Below, piece by piece: positions 1-7,796 of a stretch of DNA of 36,245 nt. The stretch spans positions 1 through 36,245 of IMG/VR virus record IMGVR_UViG_3300011440_000019; one strand, given 5' to 3'. Position numbers and translations under genes: made by a program. Under the pieces are notes generated by a model that saw only the letters and a program-made list of their open reading frames with translations, made no database searches and had not been told where the DNA came from. Positions within the stretch are counted from its first letter, which is position 1. Every line of letters begins with the position of its first letter. This DNA is from a virus.

Positions 1-123
1 CCACACAGGGCACGGCAGCTACGAGCACACCGATACGGCGTGGCCGTCCTGTTTCGAGGACAGCGTCGTGGTCATCGTGGTGAGCAAGTGGAGTAACAGC
101 AACCAGGTTGCTGTCCGACCGGC
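1..123. repeat. Terminal direct repeat, left copy
   Basis: Bases 1-123 are identical to bases 36123-36245. The repeat lies inside one reading frame that continues across the joint, so it is best explained as assembly overlap of a circular or circularly permuted molecule. That makes the unique length 36,122 bp. A true short terminal repeat of a linear virion is less likely because the repeat falls within a coding sequence and far from the terminase genes. Confidence 0.95.
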
Positions 124-163
124 GTTGAGTTGCGCTGCCACTGATGATTTGTACCTGCCGTGA
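2..163 (+). CDS. Small secreted protein, 3' part (wraps the joint)
   Basis: This is the C-terminal part of the gene that begins with GTG at 36058; joined across the circle it encodes 75 residues. The N-terminus (MRRLLVALG, then a hydrophobic stretch ending near VAVAH) looks like a signal peptide with cleavage around residue 22. The mature part has a His-containing start (HTGHG) and two cysteines, C39 and C66, that could form a disulfide. The stop at 161-163 overlaps the GTG of the tail chaperone gene by 4 nt, so the two are translationally coupled. It sits among tail genes but resembles no tail family I recognise. Function unknown. Confidence 0.75.
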   Translation, partial: HTGHGSYEHTDTAWPSCFEDSVVVIVVSKWSNSNQVAVRPALSCAATDDLYLP

Positions 164-471
164 AGGTAACCGTGTACGACGCCGCCGGTGGGTCGGTAAT
201 CACCGACGTGGATTTCAATGGTGTCCAGTCGTTGACCTCGAGACAGATGGTGAAATTCCAACGGGCGCTCGGCAACGACGCCTTCGACGACTTCATGTCA
301 GCCTCGATGAAGGGGATTCCCCGCCCGGATGGGACGGCGGCGATGGTGTGGGTGTTGCTCTCCGACGAGTTCCCCGACTCCACTGTCGACGACATTGATT
401 TCGATTACGCCGACATGGCCGGTGACGAGGGTGACCCGGGAAAAGTCGAAGAGATCCTCGACGTGAGTTGA
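160..471 (+). CDS. Tail assembly chaperone, gpG-like
   Basis: This 103-residue acidic protein lies two genes before the tape measure gene, the usual place of the lambda G/T-type tail chaperones that coat the tape measure during tail assembly. A GGGAAAA heptamer at 438-444 lies in phase for -1 slippage (G GGA AAA), near the 3' end as in lambda G-T. A shift there joins codon 95 to the next ORF and gives a fusion of about 151 residues. GTG at 160 is chosen because it overlaps the preceding stop by 4 nt. The family is inferred from position, size and frameshift site rather than from sequence identity. Confidence 0.75.
   Translation: MKVTVYDAAGGSVITDVDFNGVQSLTSRQMVKFQRALGNDAFDDFMSASMKGIPRPDGTAAMVWVLLSDEFPDSTVDDIDFDYADMAGDEGDPGKVEEILDVS
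438..444 (+). promoter_or_regulatory. Programmed -1 frameshift slippery site GGGAAAA
   Basis: The heptamer is read G GGA AAA in the frame of the gene starting at 160, which is the X XXY YYZ form needed for tandem -1 slippage. Lambda uses GGGAAAG at the same place in its G-T genes. After the shift the frame runs through about nine linker codons into the ATG at 471 without a stop. Confidence 0.8.
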
Positions 472-614
472 TGCGGGTGGCCCCGGAGCTCGCCCGCATC
501 TATCACCTGTCATGGTCCGAGTTGTATGACATGCCCGGTGATGTGCTTGCCGCGTACCTGGACGACCACCGGCGCCTTGTCCAAGAAGAACAGCGCGCGA
601 TGCGGGGGAGGTGA
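471..614 (+). CDS. Tail chaperone extension, gpT-like
   Basis: A 47-residue ORF (MRVAPELARIYHLS...) begins with an ATG whose A is the last base of the upstream stop (TGATG). It could be made alone by coupling, but its frame is exactly the -1 frame reached from the GGGAAAA at 438-444. It is therefore probably expressed mainly as the C-terminal extension of a G-T fusion. The LSWSELYDMPGDVLAAYL segment, with its helical Trp/Tyr-rich pattern, resembles the short T-like parts of other actinophage chaperones. In lambda the T part recruits the major tail protein; that role here is inference. Confidence 0.75.
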   Translation: MRVAPELARIYHLSWSELYDMPGDVLAAYLDDHRRLVQEEQRAMRGR

Positions 615-617
615 CCG

Positions 618-2078
618 TTGGCTTCGTCGATGGACCGTGCCCTGAAAGTGGTCATCACCGGTGACGCCACCTCGGCGGAGCGGGCGCTCCGCGGGTTGCA
701 AAGCTCGGCGCAAACAACCGGTGCCCGGATGCGGAAGATGGCTACCGGGATGGTATCCGCCGGGAAGGCGATGACTCTCGGGCTCACCCTCCCGATCGTC
801 GCTGGTGCCGCGTTCGCGGTGAAAGCTGCGATGGAAGAGCAGCAGCAGATGGAAGTGCTCGCGAACACGCTCCGTGAGAACCTTCCCAATGCCACCGACG
901 AGACGATCGCGGCGAACGAAGAGTGGATCACGTCGATGCAGAACGCCACCGGCGTCGCCGACGGTGAGCTGCGTGATGCCATGCGGCACCTCGTACTGTC
1001 CGGCATGGACTTGGAAACGGCGCAGGCCAACCTGACGATCGCGATGGACATCGCCGCTGCTAAAGGGCTCGACCTCGAGGCGGTCACGAACGCGATGGCG
1101 AAAGCCAACCGCGGCAACGTGGGCGCCCTTGGCAGGTTGGGTATCGCGACCAAGGATGCCGAGGGCAACACGCTCACCTTCGAGCAGGTGATGGCGAACG
1201 CCGCCGACACAATGGGCGGCGCCGCCGCCGCCGCGGCGGACACCGCTGCCGGGCGCATGGCCATCATGACCGCCAGGATCGCCGACCTGACGGAAACCAT
1301 CGGGATGATGCTGTTGCCGGTGGTGGAGAAGATGGTTGGGTGGTTGTCGTCGGTGACGGCGACGTTCCAGAACCTATCGCCGAGGATGCAGAAGGTCATC
1401 GTGATATTCGCCGGGGTGGTTGCTGCCATCGGCCCGGTGCTGTTCGTCGGCGGGAAACTCATCCTGATGTTCGGGGCCATCCGAAAGGCGTTCATCGCAT
1501 TGCAACTGCTGTTGATGACGAACCCGTGGCTCCTTCTCATCGCTGCCACCGTTGCCCTGGTCATCATCATTGTGAAGAACTGGGACAAGATCGTCGGGTT
1601 CGTGGCTGCTGCCCGTGACAAGATCGCCGGGGTCCTGCAGTCGATACGGGACTGGTTTAACAAACTGTCGCCATGGATCAAGTATGCGCTTATCGGGATC
1701 GGTGCGGTCATCATGGGCCCGTTCACCGTGGCGCTTGCCGCGGTGATGGCGGCCATCTCAGGCGTGAAGTTGGCTTGGATGAGTCTGATGGATCTGATCA
1801 ACCAGGGTGTCCCGAAGGGGTACGGCGGGATCGTCCCGAAGTACACGCCACCTGCCGGGTTGTCCGGGCTCTCCGGGTTGTCGTCGCTCGGGTTCGGCAC
1901 CGCGGCTGCCGGGGTTGGTGGCACGGTGGTTATCAACAACCCCACCATCTTCGGGGCGATGGATCTGCAGTCGATGGTGGTCACCGCACTGGACAAGGCG
2001 GAGCGTGGCGGCCGCTTGTCGGTGGCTGCGGAGCGGGGCCGCCGGCTGCCACCCCGCGGCATCGGGACGTTGGCGTAA
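618..2078 (+). CDS. Tail tape measure protein
   Basis: This 486-residue protein is the longest in the tail module. It has an alanine-rich helical N-terminal half and three long hydrophobic segments near residues 258-283, 293-319 and 356-382, typical of tape measure proteins that fill the tail tube and help deliver DNA across the membrane. A Gly/Ser-rich region near 405-435 precedes a short C-terminal domain. TTG at 618 is chosen because GGGGGAGGTG (604-613) sits at ribosome-binding distance; ATG at 630 is the alternative. It follows the chaperone pair and precedes minor tail genes. The length is short for the class and implies a short flexible tail, roughly 70 nm by the usual 1.5 Å per residue rule. 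Confidence 0.9.
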   Translation: MASSMDRALKVVITGDATSAERALRGLQSSAQTTGARMRKMATGMVSAGKAMTLGLTLPIVAGAAFAVKAAMEEQQQMEVLANTLRENLPNATDETIAANEEWITSMQNATGVADGELRDAMRHLVLSGMDLETAQANLTIAMDIAAAKGLDLEAVTNAMAKANRGNVGALGRLGIATKDAEGNTLTFEQVMANAADTMGGAAAAAADTAAGRMAIMTARIADLTETIGMMLLPVVEKMVGWLSSVTATFQNLSPRMQKVIVIFAGVVAAIGPVLFVGGKLILMFGAIRKAFIALQLLLMTNPWLLLIAATVALVIIIVKNWDKIVGFVAAARDKIAGVLQSIRDWFNKLSPWIKYALIGIGAVIMGPFTVALAAVMAAISGVKLAWMSLMDLINQGVPKGYGGIVPKYTPPAGLSGLSGLSSLGFGTAAAGVGGTVVINNPTIFGAMDLQSMVVTALDKAERGGRLSVAAERGRRLPPRGIGTLA

Positions 2079-3572
2079 ATGGCGACCCCCACCTACGAGG
2101 TACACATCGACTGGGGGGACGACGGCACGTTCGCCGCTGGCGACGCCGTCACCACCTTCGTGCAGGGGGAGGTGACGATCGAACGGGGCCGGGACACGGC
2201 CCGGTCGTTCTCGCCGCCGATGGCCGCCACCGCCGAGGTCACGCTGGACAACTCGGATCGCCGCTTCTCGAGGGACTACGCGTCGTCGCCGCTGTTCCCT
2301 GATGTGCGGTCCGGGCACGCCTTGCGTATCCGTGCCGTTCACAGCTCGATCACCTACCCGCTGTTCCAGGGCCCGGTGCAGTCGATGCCCCTTGACGTGG
2401 TGGGCCGCACCGTGCATGTGGAGTCGTTGGCGGGGGTGTCCGCCCTGGTCGGGGTGACCATCTCCACCGACCTATATGAGGGGATCCGCACCGGGGAAGC
2501 GATCGACGTCATCCTCGATGAGATCGGGTGGCCGGTAGGCACCCGACAGATCGACTCGGGGTCGACGGTGTTGCCGTTCTGGTGGGAGGACGACGCCGGC
2601 GCCCTCGAATCCATGCTGCGCCTGGTCGCCTGCGAGGGTCCGGGTTCCCGCATCGACATCAACGCCGACGGCGACTTCATCTTCGAGGACCGGTACCACC
2701 GGCTACTCAACTCGGGGACGTCGCAGGCGACGTTCGCCGACGCCGGCCCCCTGTACATGGCGCAACCGGTGGAGGTCGACGACGGTGAATCCCTGGTCGT
2801 GAACGACGTGTCGATCCAGGTGAGAACCAGGACGAAGCAGCCGCTCGGGCAGATCTGGGCTGATGACGAATCCGCCTCCTATCTGGTGGAACCCGGGGAG
2901 ACCAAGGCGTTCCACGTCACGTTGGATGCGCCGGCGGCCAACATCCAGGTGCCGGACGTCGGCGAATTCGACTTCTCCTACATGACGCCGATCATCCTGG
3001 CCGGGTTCGCAGGCCCCGCCAGTGTCACCATCTCGAGGACATCCGGGCAGTCGGTGATCGTGGTGTTCACCGCCGACCCGGTCGACAAGCTCCTCCTGTG
3101 GGGTGTCCGGTTGCGGGGCCAGTCGGCTCCGATCGTCGCCGAGACGAGTGTTGCCGCCGAGGACGCCACCTCGATCACGACGTGGGGGCCGCGTGGCCTG
3201 CCGTCCGGGTGGGATGCCCCGTTCCTCGACGAGCTCCACGCCGAAGCGATCGCCGCGGCGTGGCTTCACCAGTACGCGGACCCGGTGTCGTCGGTGACGT
3301 TCGCCATCGACTCCGGCAGCTCGGACACACACCGGGTGCAGATCCTGGCCCGTGACGTTTCCGACCGGATAACGGTCACAGAGACAGTGTCTGCGATGGC
3401 GGCGGTGGATCACTTCATAGAGAAACTGCAGCACCGCATTCACCCGACCGGCCTGTGGCACACGTTGCAGGTGTGGGCGGAACGGGTGGTGGCACCGGTG
3501 GTGCCGGCGAACCAGATCTTCATCCTTGGGCACGCCACCCAGGGGAAGGTCGGAACGGGGAAGCTCGGATGA
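2079..3572 (+). CDS. Minor tail / baseplate hub protein
   Basis: This 497-residue protein directly follows the tape measure gene with no gap. Its N-terminus (YEVHIDWGDDGTF, then RSFSPPMAATAEVTLDNSDRRFS) matches a pattern seen in many actinophage minor tail proteins of the distal tail or hub. The middle has gpD/hub-like features (LFQGPVQS, then repeated beta-strand stretches). The position suggests it takes the combined role of Dit and hub at the tail tip. No enzymatic motif is visible. The exact structural role is inferred from order and general similarity. Confidence 0.75.
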   Translation: MATPTYEVHIDWGDDGTFAAGDAVTTFVQGEVTIERGRDTARSFSPPMAATAEVTLDNSDRRFSRDYASSPLFPDVRSGHALRIRAVHSSITYPLFQGPVQSMPLDVVGRTVHVESLAGVSALVGVTISTDLYEGIRTGEAIDVILDEIGWPVGTRQIDSGSTVLPFWWEDDAGALESMLRLVACEGPGSRIDINADGDFIFEDRYHRLLNSGTSQATFADAGPLYMAQPVEVDDGESLVVNDVSIQVRTRTKQPLGQIWADDESASYLVEPGETKAFHVTLDAPAANIQVPDVGEFDFSYMTPIILAGFAGPASVTISRTSGQSVIVVFTADPVDKLLLWGVRLRGQSAPIVAETSVAAEDATSITTWGPRGLPSGWDAPFLDELHAEAIAAAWLHQYADPVSSVTFAIDSGSSDTHRVQILARDVSDRITVTETVSAMAAVDHFIEKLQHRIHPTGLWHTLQVWAERVVAPVVPANQIFILGHATQGKVGTGKLG

Positions 3573-3862
3573 CACCGGTGTTCTACGACAACGCCCCAGG
3601 GTACAAGCAGATCGACCGGGGGTGGATCGTGCTGTGCGCCACGCCCGATTGCACCGGTGCGGAACGCCCCCGCATCGGTGCCTCCACCATGACCTGTGTC
3701 GCCTGTGACACCACGTGGCCCATCACCTGGCCGGTTGACCGGGCGGACATCGAGAGGGTGTTGGCGGATCGCCCGGTGCCGGCGACCCGGGCGTGGCTCC
3801 CCACCGAGACGGTGGCTGACCTGGCCGCTGAGAACGCGGCCCACGGGATCGCGGGTTACTGA
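3569..3862 (+). CDS. Small zinc-ribbon protein in the tail module
   Basis: This 97-residue protein has two cysteine pairs, LCATPDC and TCVACDTTW, about 20 residues apart, which fits a single zinc ribbon. The C-terminal half is helical and ends near AAHGIAGY. ATG at 3569 overlaps the previous stop as ATGA, and the stop overlaps the next ATG as TGATG, so the gene is tightly coupled to tail genes on both sides. It may be a small tail accessory or assembly factor. No family was recognised. Confidence 0.7.
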   Translation: MTPVFYDNAPGYKQIDRGWIVLCATPDCTGAERPRIGASTMTCVACDTTWPITWPVDRADIERVLADRPVPATRAWLPTETVADLAAENAAHGIAGY

Positions 3863-4455
3863 TGGCGTGGGCTTCCCTGTCGATCCTGGCCAACGGTGAC
3901 GTGCTCACCCACACGCACATGAACCAGATCCGGTTGAACCAGCTCGAGGGCTGCGCCGCGAACGCCACCACTGTCGGGGACACGTTCCGGGCCGACGGTG
4001 CCAACAGCGTGGTCCGTGTGCCAATTGGGTCATCTGGCGACTACCTGCGGGTGGCGTCAGGGGTGCCGGCGTGGGTGAACGCTCACACACTAGTTGCAAT
4101 GAACAACTCGGATTCGGGTTCGTTCTCGACGGTGGGGACATTGAAGACGTCGTTCACGATGCCGATCCCGGCGGCGTGGTCTACCGGGTGGTCGGTGCGG
4201 TTGTCCGGGTCGATCAGGCTGATCTTCAACGGCACCGCCTCAACCGCGTTCTATTCCGCCTACATCGCGGGGGCGCAGTCGCTGGGGTCGCCGCACAACC
4301 TGACCACGGCGTCGTCGCAGATCCCGGTACCGGTCACCGGTGGCGCCACTGGGCGCACTGACACCGGGTCTATCAACTTCGGGTTGTACGTGGAGGGGAA
4401 CGGCACCGGCGACTACGCGGACGCGAAGCTCGAAGCCACAGCGGTGCTCGACTGA
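3862..4455 (+). CDS. Minor tail / tail-tip structural protein
   Basis: The 197-residue protein starts with a short helical segment (THTHMNQIRLNQLEG) followed by Gly/Ser/Thr-rich beta-strand sequence. That architecture is common in short tail fibre or receptor-binding proteins: a trimerising N-terminus followed by a beta-sandwich. It lies between the hub protein and the amidase, where actinophages often carry host-interaction proteins. Receptor binding is inference only. Confidence 0.6.
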   Translation: MAWASLSILANGDVLTHTHMNQIRLNQLEGCAANATTVGDTFRADGANSVVRVPIGSSGDYLRVASGVPAWVNAHTLVAMNNSDSGSFSTVGTLKTSFTMPIPAAWSTGWSVRLSGSIRLIFNGTASTAFYSAYIAGAQSLGSPHNLTTASSQIPVPVTGGATGRTDTGSINFGLYVEGNGTGDYADAKLEATAVLD

Positions 4456-4470
4456 TTCGGGGGTGACGGT

Positions 4471-4665
4471 ATGCCGGATCAGCGGGCCCCGTTGCGCCGC
4501 CACGTGTGTGTCGGCTCCAAGTCGACGGTGCTTGTCACGGAGATCTTGTCGGGGGTTGACGGCCCGTGGGGTGTGTTGGCGGCGCAGTGGGTGCGGAACC
4601 CGGACCGGGTCACCGAAGAGCTACAGCCTAGGGACCTTGGCCTGATCGCGGAGGCATCACGGTGA
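4471..4665 (+). CDS. Hypothetical 64-residue tail-region protein
   Basis: Starts at ATG 4471 behind a purine-rich GGGGGTGA stretch. The protein (MPDQRAPLRR...) has a short beta-rich core (VGSKSTVLVTEIL, WGVLAAQWV) and a single cysteine. Its stop overlaps the GTG of the next gene by 4 nt. No family recognised; probably a small virion or assembly protein because of its place in the tail operon. Confidence 0.6.
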   Translation: MPDQRAPLRRHVCVGSKSTVLVTEILSGVDGPWGVLAAQWVRNPDRVTEELQPRDLGLIAEASR

Positions 4666-4856
4666 CCGCCGCCCTCGACCATCTGTCGTTGGAACGGTTG
4701 CATCAGGAGTTGCAGATCCAACGCGAGTTCGCTCCCGCCCTGTGGCCGGCGTTGTCCCACATGAACGACCAGTGGGAGATGGCGTTGGTACGCATCCAGG
4801 TGATCGAACAGCGGATCGAGAAGAAGCGGCGTGAGCTGGTGAAGGCGGTGCCCTGA
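4662..4856 (+). CDS. Small coiled-coil protein upstream of the amidase
   Basis: A 64-residue, almost wholly helical protein. The segment from about residue 10 to 60 (LERLHQELQIQ ... RIQVIEQRIEKKRREL) has heptad-like spacing and a basic C-terminus. GTG at 4662 and the stop at 4856 both make overlaps with neighbours (GTGA and TGATGA), so it is co-translated with the amidase. It could be a tail-tip oligomerisation or chaperone factor, or an i-spanin-like lysis helper, though no membrane segment is visible. Confidence 0.6.
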   Translation: MTAALDHLSLERLHQELQIQREFAPALWPALSHMNDQWEMALVRIQVIEQRIEKKRRELVKAVP

Positions 4857-5779
4857 TGACCGCCGCTGCGCTCGAGGCTGCGATGCGTGCCGCCTGGCCA
4901 AAAGTCGAAACGTACACCGGGTGGGCGACCCGTGGCGGGGCGTGGGAGTTCGGTGAACCCATCGGGATCATGGAGCATCACACGGCGCCACCGGTCCCGT
5001 ACCCGGTGAGCAACCTGGCCGGGGTGTCCGACGGGAACATTAAGTGCAATGTGAACACGAAGCCGGATGGCACCGTGTGGCTGGTCGCGTATGAGGCGTG
5101 CAACTTCTCGTCGGGTGGCGGCATGAACCAGGTGCGCCAGGAAGTGTTGGCCGGTACCCCACCGACAGCGAACGCCGTTGACCGGGGTTGGGATTCGGAT
5201 GGGTCGGATGACAACGACAACGGCAACGACCTGTTCTGGAATTTTGAGAACGACCACGCCGGCAACGGCACCCCGATACCGGCGGTGCAACTCGAGGCGA
5301 TTGTGACCGCGTCGCTGGTGGTCGCTGACCATTTCGGGTTGTCGTGGCGGAATGTGCTGTCGCACGCTGAGTGGACGGCCCGTAAGGGTGACCCGTTTTG
5401 GAACGGTGACCGGCGTTGCATCGAAATGGTCCGGCAGCTTATGGAGGATGACATGGCATTGCCAGCTGAGGTGGAGGCGTTCGTGATCGCCATGTACAAC
5501 CGGGCCGTCGAGGTCGGGGTGGAGGCGAATGAGATGCCCCGTGGGGAGCAGTTGTTCCGTTCGTTGAAGACGAAGCTGAACCTTGGTGACGTGTCTACTG
5601 ACAAGGTCGCTGAGGTGCTCGCCACCGGGGTCACCGGGCCGGCTGGCCCGAAGGGTGACAAAGGTGACAAGGGGGCGACAGGTGCCGCTGGCGCTGCTGG
5701 TGCCGCCGGCCCTGCCGGCCCTGCCGGTGCCGCCGGTGCCCCGGGCCCGTCGCCTGTGTCCGCCGAGTTCACCTACTAG
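4856..5779 (+). CDS. N-acetylmuramoyl-L-alanine amidase with collagen-like tail
   Basis: The 307-residue protein has an amidase_2/PGRP-type domain in residues 1-200. The zinc-ligand set is H41/H42 in MEHHTA, H170 in LSHAEW and D179 in RKGDP, and K177 is in the place of the catalytic lysine. This enzyme class cuts the lactyl-alanine bond of peptidoglycan. A helical linker (about 203-255) leads to 14 Gly-X-Y triplets (about 258-299), a collagen-like trimerising stretch unusual for an endolysin but usual for tail fibres. It is followed by small holin-like genes, which supports a lysis role. The collagen tail leaves open that it is a virion-associated tail-tip lysin. Confidence 0.85.
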   Translation: MTAAALEAAMRAAWPKVETYTGWATRGGAWEFGEPIGIMEHHTAPPVPYPVSNLAGVSDGNIKCNVNTKPDGTVWLVAYEACNFSSGGGMNQVRQEVLAGTPPTANAVDRGWDSDGSDDNDNGNDLFWNFENDHAGNGTPIPAVQLEAIVTASLVVADHFGLSWRNVLSHAEWTARKGDPFWNGDRRCIEMVRQLMEDDMALPAEVEAFVIAMYNRAVEVGVEANEMPRGEQLFRSLKTKLNLGDVSTDKVAEVLATGVTGPAGPKGDKGDKGATGAAGAAGAAGPAGPAGAAGAPGPSPVSAEFTY

Positions 5780-5790
5780 AAGGAGTCGCA

Positions 5791-5871
5791 ATGGAAGTCA
5801 CCCTCATCAACGTCCTGATCGTGTTGGCGATCATCGCCCTTGTCGTGTGGCTCATCCGGGCGTTCCGCTAA
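5791..5871 (+). CDS. 26-residue single-span membrane peptide
   Basis: ATG at 5791 has a good ribosome site (AGAAGGAG, 5778-5785). The peptide MEVTLINVLIVLAIIALVVW, then LIRAFR, is one hydrophobic helix with a basic end. It lies between the amidase and a two-span holin-like gene, so it is probably part of the lysis cassette, for example a holin partner or antiholin. The function is inferred from position and topology only. Confidence 0.65.
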   Translation: MEVTLINVLIVLAIIALVVWLIRAFR

Positions 5872-6033
5872 ATGGACGAGACGTCCTGGTCGCCGAACCG
5901 GAAGATCGTCGCCGCCGCCCTCGCCACCCTGTTGGTGTGGGCGGCGCAACAGTTCGCTGGTTTGGATATCCCGGTGGGGGTGGAGGGTGCGTTGGCTGTG
6001 GTGGTCGGGTATCTGGTCCCGGAACGGGGCTGA
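5872..6033 (+). CDS. Holin-like small membrane protein
   Basis: This 53-residue protein starts directly after the stop of the 26-residue peptide. A short basic N-terminus (SPNRKIV) leads to helix one (about 11-29, ALATLLVWAAQQF). A GLDIPVGVE turn follows, then helix two (about 38-49) and a YLVPER end. This layout is frequent in small actinophage holins placed right after an amidase. Such proteins form membrane lesions that release the endolysin at a fixed time. Assigned from topology, motif and neighbourhood. Confidence 0.75.
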   Translation: MDETSWSPNRKIVAAALATLLVWAAQQFAGLDIPVGVEGALAVVVGYLVPERG

Positions 6034-6064
6034 TTTGTTGAGCTCACCGAAGGGGGCTTTGTAG

Positions 6065-6622
6065 ATGGCTGGTCGGTTGGTTGACAGAAACGACCTCCCC
6101 GGTCCCGGGGTTGATGCCGCGGGTCGGCCGGTGATCGACCCAACTGAGAACGTCAAGTCGTTGACTGAGGCGGCGGTGCGTCGGCTCGATGACCTGGCCA
6201 ACATGCGCACCCACTACTCGGACAGGTTGGAAGCTCAACGCTCCATCTTTGAGTCGCGGCTTCGTGAAGCCGACCGGGAGTTGCGCAAAGCTGAGTCGGA
6301 TCGGATCGACGCCATCCGCGCCGTCGATGTCGGGGCGGTGCAACGGGCCGCTGAGGTGTCAGCCGCTCAGGCTGAGGCGCTCCGCAACACCGTCGCCGCT
6401 GCCGCCGCAGCGGCAGCCACCGCACTCGGTGCCGCGCTCGACCCGATCCAGAAAGACATCGCTGATCTGCGGCGCGCCCAGTACGAGGCGCAAGGCCAGA
6501 AGGCTCAGGTGGTGGAAACCCGGGCGTCGGCTGGTTCCGTGTACGGGCTGATCGGCGCCGTTGGTGGGCTCATCCTGCTCGCTATCGCAGTTGTCGGGTT
6601 CGTCATCACCAACAGCCCATAA
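6065..6622 (+). CDS. Coiled-coil protein with C-terminal membrane anchor
   Basis: The 185-residue protein has a long, charged helical segment (about 30-90, including RRLDDLANMRTHYSDRLEAQ), an alanine-rich stretch (about 108-122) and a single membrane helix near the C-terminus (about 159-182, VYGLIGAVGGLILLAIAVVG). An AGGGGG-type ribosome site precedes ATG 6065 (AAGGGGGCTTT). It lies inside the lysis region. Proteins of this type in actinophages are often annotated only as membrane proteins; a role in holin control or envelope disruption is plausible but not shown. Confidence 0.7.
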   Translation: MAGRLVDRNDLPGPGVDAAGRPVIDPTENVKSLTEAAVRRLDDLANMRTHYSDRLEAQRSIFESRLREADRELRKAESDRIDAIRAVDVGAVQRAAEVSAAQAEALRNTVAAAAAAAATALGAALDPIQKDIADLRRAQYEAQGQKAQVVETRASAGSVYGLIGAVGGLILLAIAVVGFVITNSP

Positions 6623-6634
6623 GGGTGGTGCCCT

Positions 6635-6757
6635 GTGTGGATTGGTGACCATCAGTTGCATTGGTGGCGTGTCCTGATGGGTGTCGCCGCCGCCGCGGTG
6701 GCGTTCGTGCTCGGGTCCCGCCGCCCCAAGTCCCCTCCGAAATCCCCCCGTCAGTAG
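6635..6757 (+). CDS. Small membrane protein in the lysis region
   Basis: The GTG at 6635 opens a 40-residue frame (MWIGDHQLHWWRVLMGVAAA...) with one hydrophobic helix at about 13-27 and a very basic Pro/Lys-rich tail (SRRPKSPPKSPRQ). AAGGGTGG at 6621-6628 serves as ribosome site. It lies between the anchored coiled-coil gene and a secreted protein gene. A one-span protein with a basic cytoplasmic tail in this place may be another holin or antiholin element. Short, so confidence is moderate. Confidence 0.55.
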   Translation: MWIGDHQLHWWRVLMGVAAAAVAFVLGSRRPKSPPKSPRQ

Positions 6758-6770
6758 GAAGGTTCATCCC

Positions 6771-7796
6771 ATGCGCAGACGCGCCTCTTGGATCGTCGCG
6801 GCCGTGGCCGCCCCTTTGTTCGTCGCAGCGGTGGTGGTCGCCCAGGCCCCTGATAGCTCATTGGTTATCACCGACGCTGAGGGTGACACCGTCACCCTCG
6901 AGCTTCCAAGCAACGTTGATGTGATCGTGGACGACACCACAACCACACAGACGCCCACGACAACCACGGAGACGCCCCCTACGACCACCACGGCGCCACC
7001 GACTACTACGACACAGGTGCCACCCACAACGACCACTGAGGACCCGGGTGTGGTGCTCGGCCCTGATCCGGCGTCAGCGAACAACAACCAGGTGTGCGCC
7101 CCCGGTTCAGGGATCAACGACTTCTGCCACTGGGACGTGTACTTCGGTGCCGCCCACAACGAAGGCACCCCACGCACCCGGATGCTCGAAGCCCCGTACT
7201 CATGGCGCTCCGCTGTCGGCGCCCCCCTGTGGTTCCCCGGCACCCGCGACGGGTACTCGGCGCAGTGGCAGTTCCTCGAGTGCGACGGCACCCCCGGGTT
7301 CGAGGGGCGCACCGCGTTCCGCATGGGGTACGGCAGCATTGATTCGTTCCAGATCGGTGACCGGGGTGGCAACGAGGGTGTCCGCATGTGGGACGGCACC
7401 CCTGCCAGCCCGCAGGGTCGGGAGACTGGTGACAAGCCCCGTGACCCGGTGCAGGCCGGCCCCAACATTGTTGGCCCGTCCCGGCCCCCCACCTTCCGGC
7501 TGTACAACACCACCACCGGGCAGGTGTGCGAGGTACGCGACTACGAGCTCGCCGAGGACTTCCACTCCCACGGCTCCGACCCGTTCGACCCGCCACCCGC
7601 CAACGTCAAGTTCGCTGTCGACGAGGACGCCTCCACCGACGAGACGTTCACCGACTCCCGGGCCTTCATCACCGAGCCGTTCCAGGTGTACGGCGAGAAG
7701 GTGGTCGTGATGTACCTCGACAACGTGGAAGCCGCCCGCGGCTACTACACGTCAATGGATGAGAACTGGGAATGGGACTGGGAACAGGCGCCGTGA
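6771..7796 (+). CDS. Secreted protein with Thr/Pro stalk
   Basis: ATG 6771 has a clear ribosome site (AGGAAGG) and gives 341 residues. Residues 1-25 form a signal peptide or anchor (RRRASWIVAAVAAPLFVAA). After a short extracellular segment comes a stalk of TTTT and PP blocks at about 56-89, then a folded domain from about 100 to the end, rich in Gly, Trp and acidic residues with a few cysteines. The Thr/Pro stalk is a typical surface-exposed linker of actinobacterial secreted proteins. Encoded next to the lysis genes, it could act outside the host cell or be a lysogenic conversion factor. The folded domain was not recognised. A frame-compatible start further upstream at 6681 overlaps the previous gene and was not used. 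Confidence 0.75.
   Translation: MRRRASWIVAAVAAPLFVAAVVVAQAPDSSLVITDAEGDTVTLELPSNVDVIVDDTTTTQTPTTTTETPPTTTTAPPTTTTQVPPTTTTEDPGVVLGPDPASANNNQVCAPGSGINDFCHWDVYFGAAHNEGTPRTRMLEAPYSWRSAVGAPLWFPGTRDGYSAQWQFLECDGTPGFEGRTAFRMGYGSIDSFQIGDRGGNEGVRMWDGTPASPQGRETGDKPRDPVQAGPNIVGPSRPPTFRLYNTTTGQVCEVRDYELAEDFHSHGSDPFDPPPANVKFAVDEDASTDETFTDSRAFITEPFQVYGEKVVVMYLDNVEAARGYYTSMDENWEWDWEQAP

Noticed and set aside
503-2092. Long leftward frame opposite the tape measure gene
   Set aside because: It lies entirely opposite a well-supported tape measure gene; its Ser/Ala/Ile/Met-rich composition is that of an antisense shadow in high-GC DNA.
5641-5760. GC-rich short tandem repeats as a non-coding element
   Set aside because: They are the codons of the collagen-like Gly-X-Y tail of the amidase.
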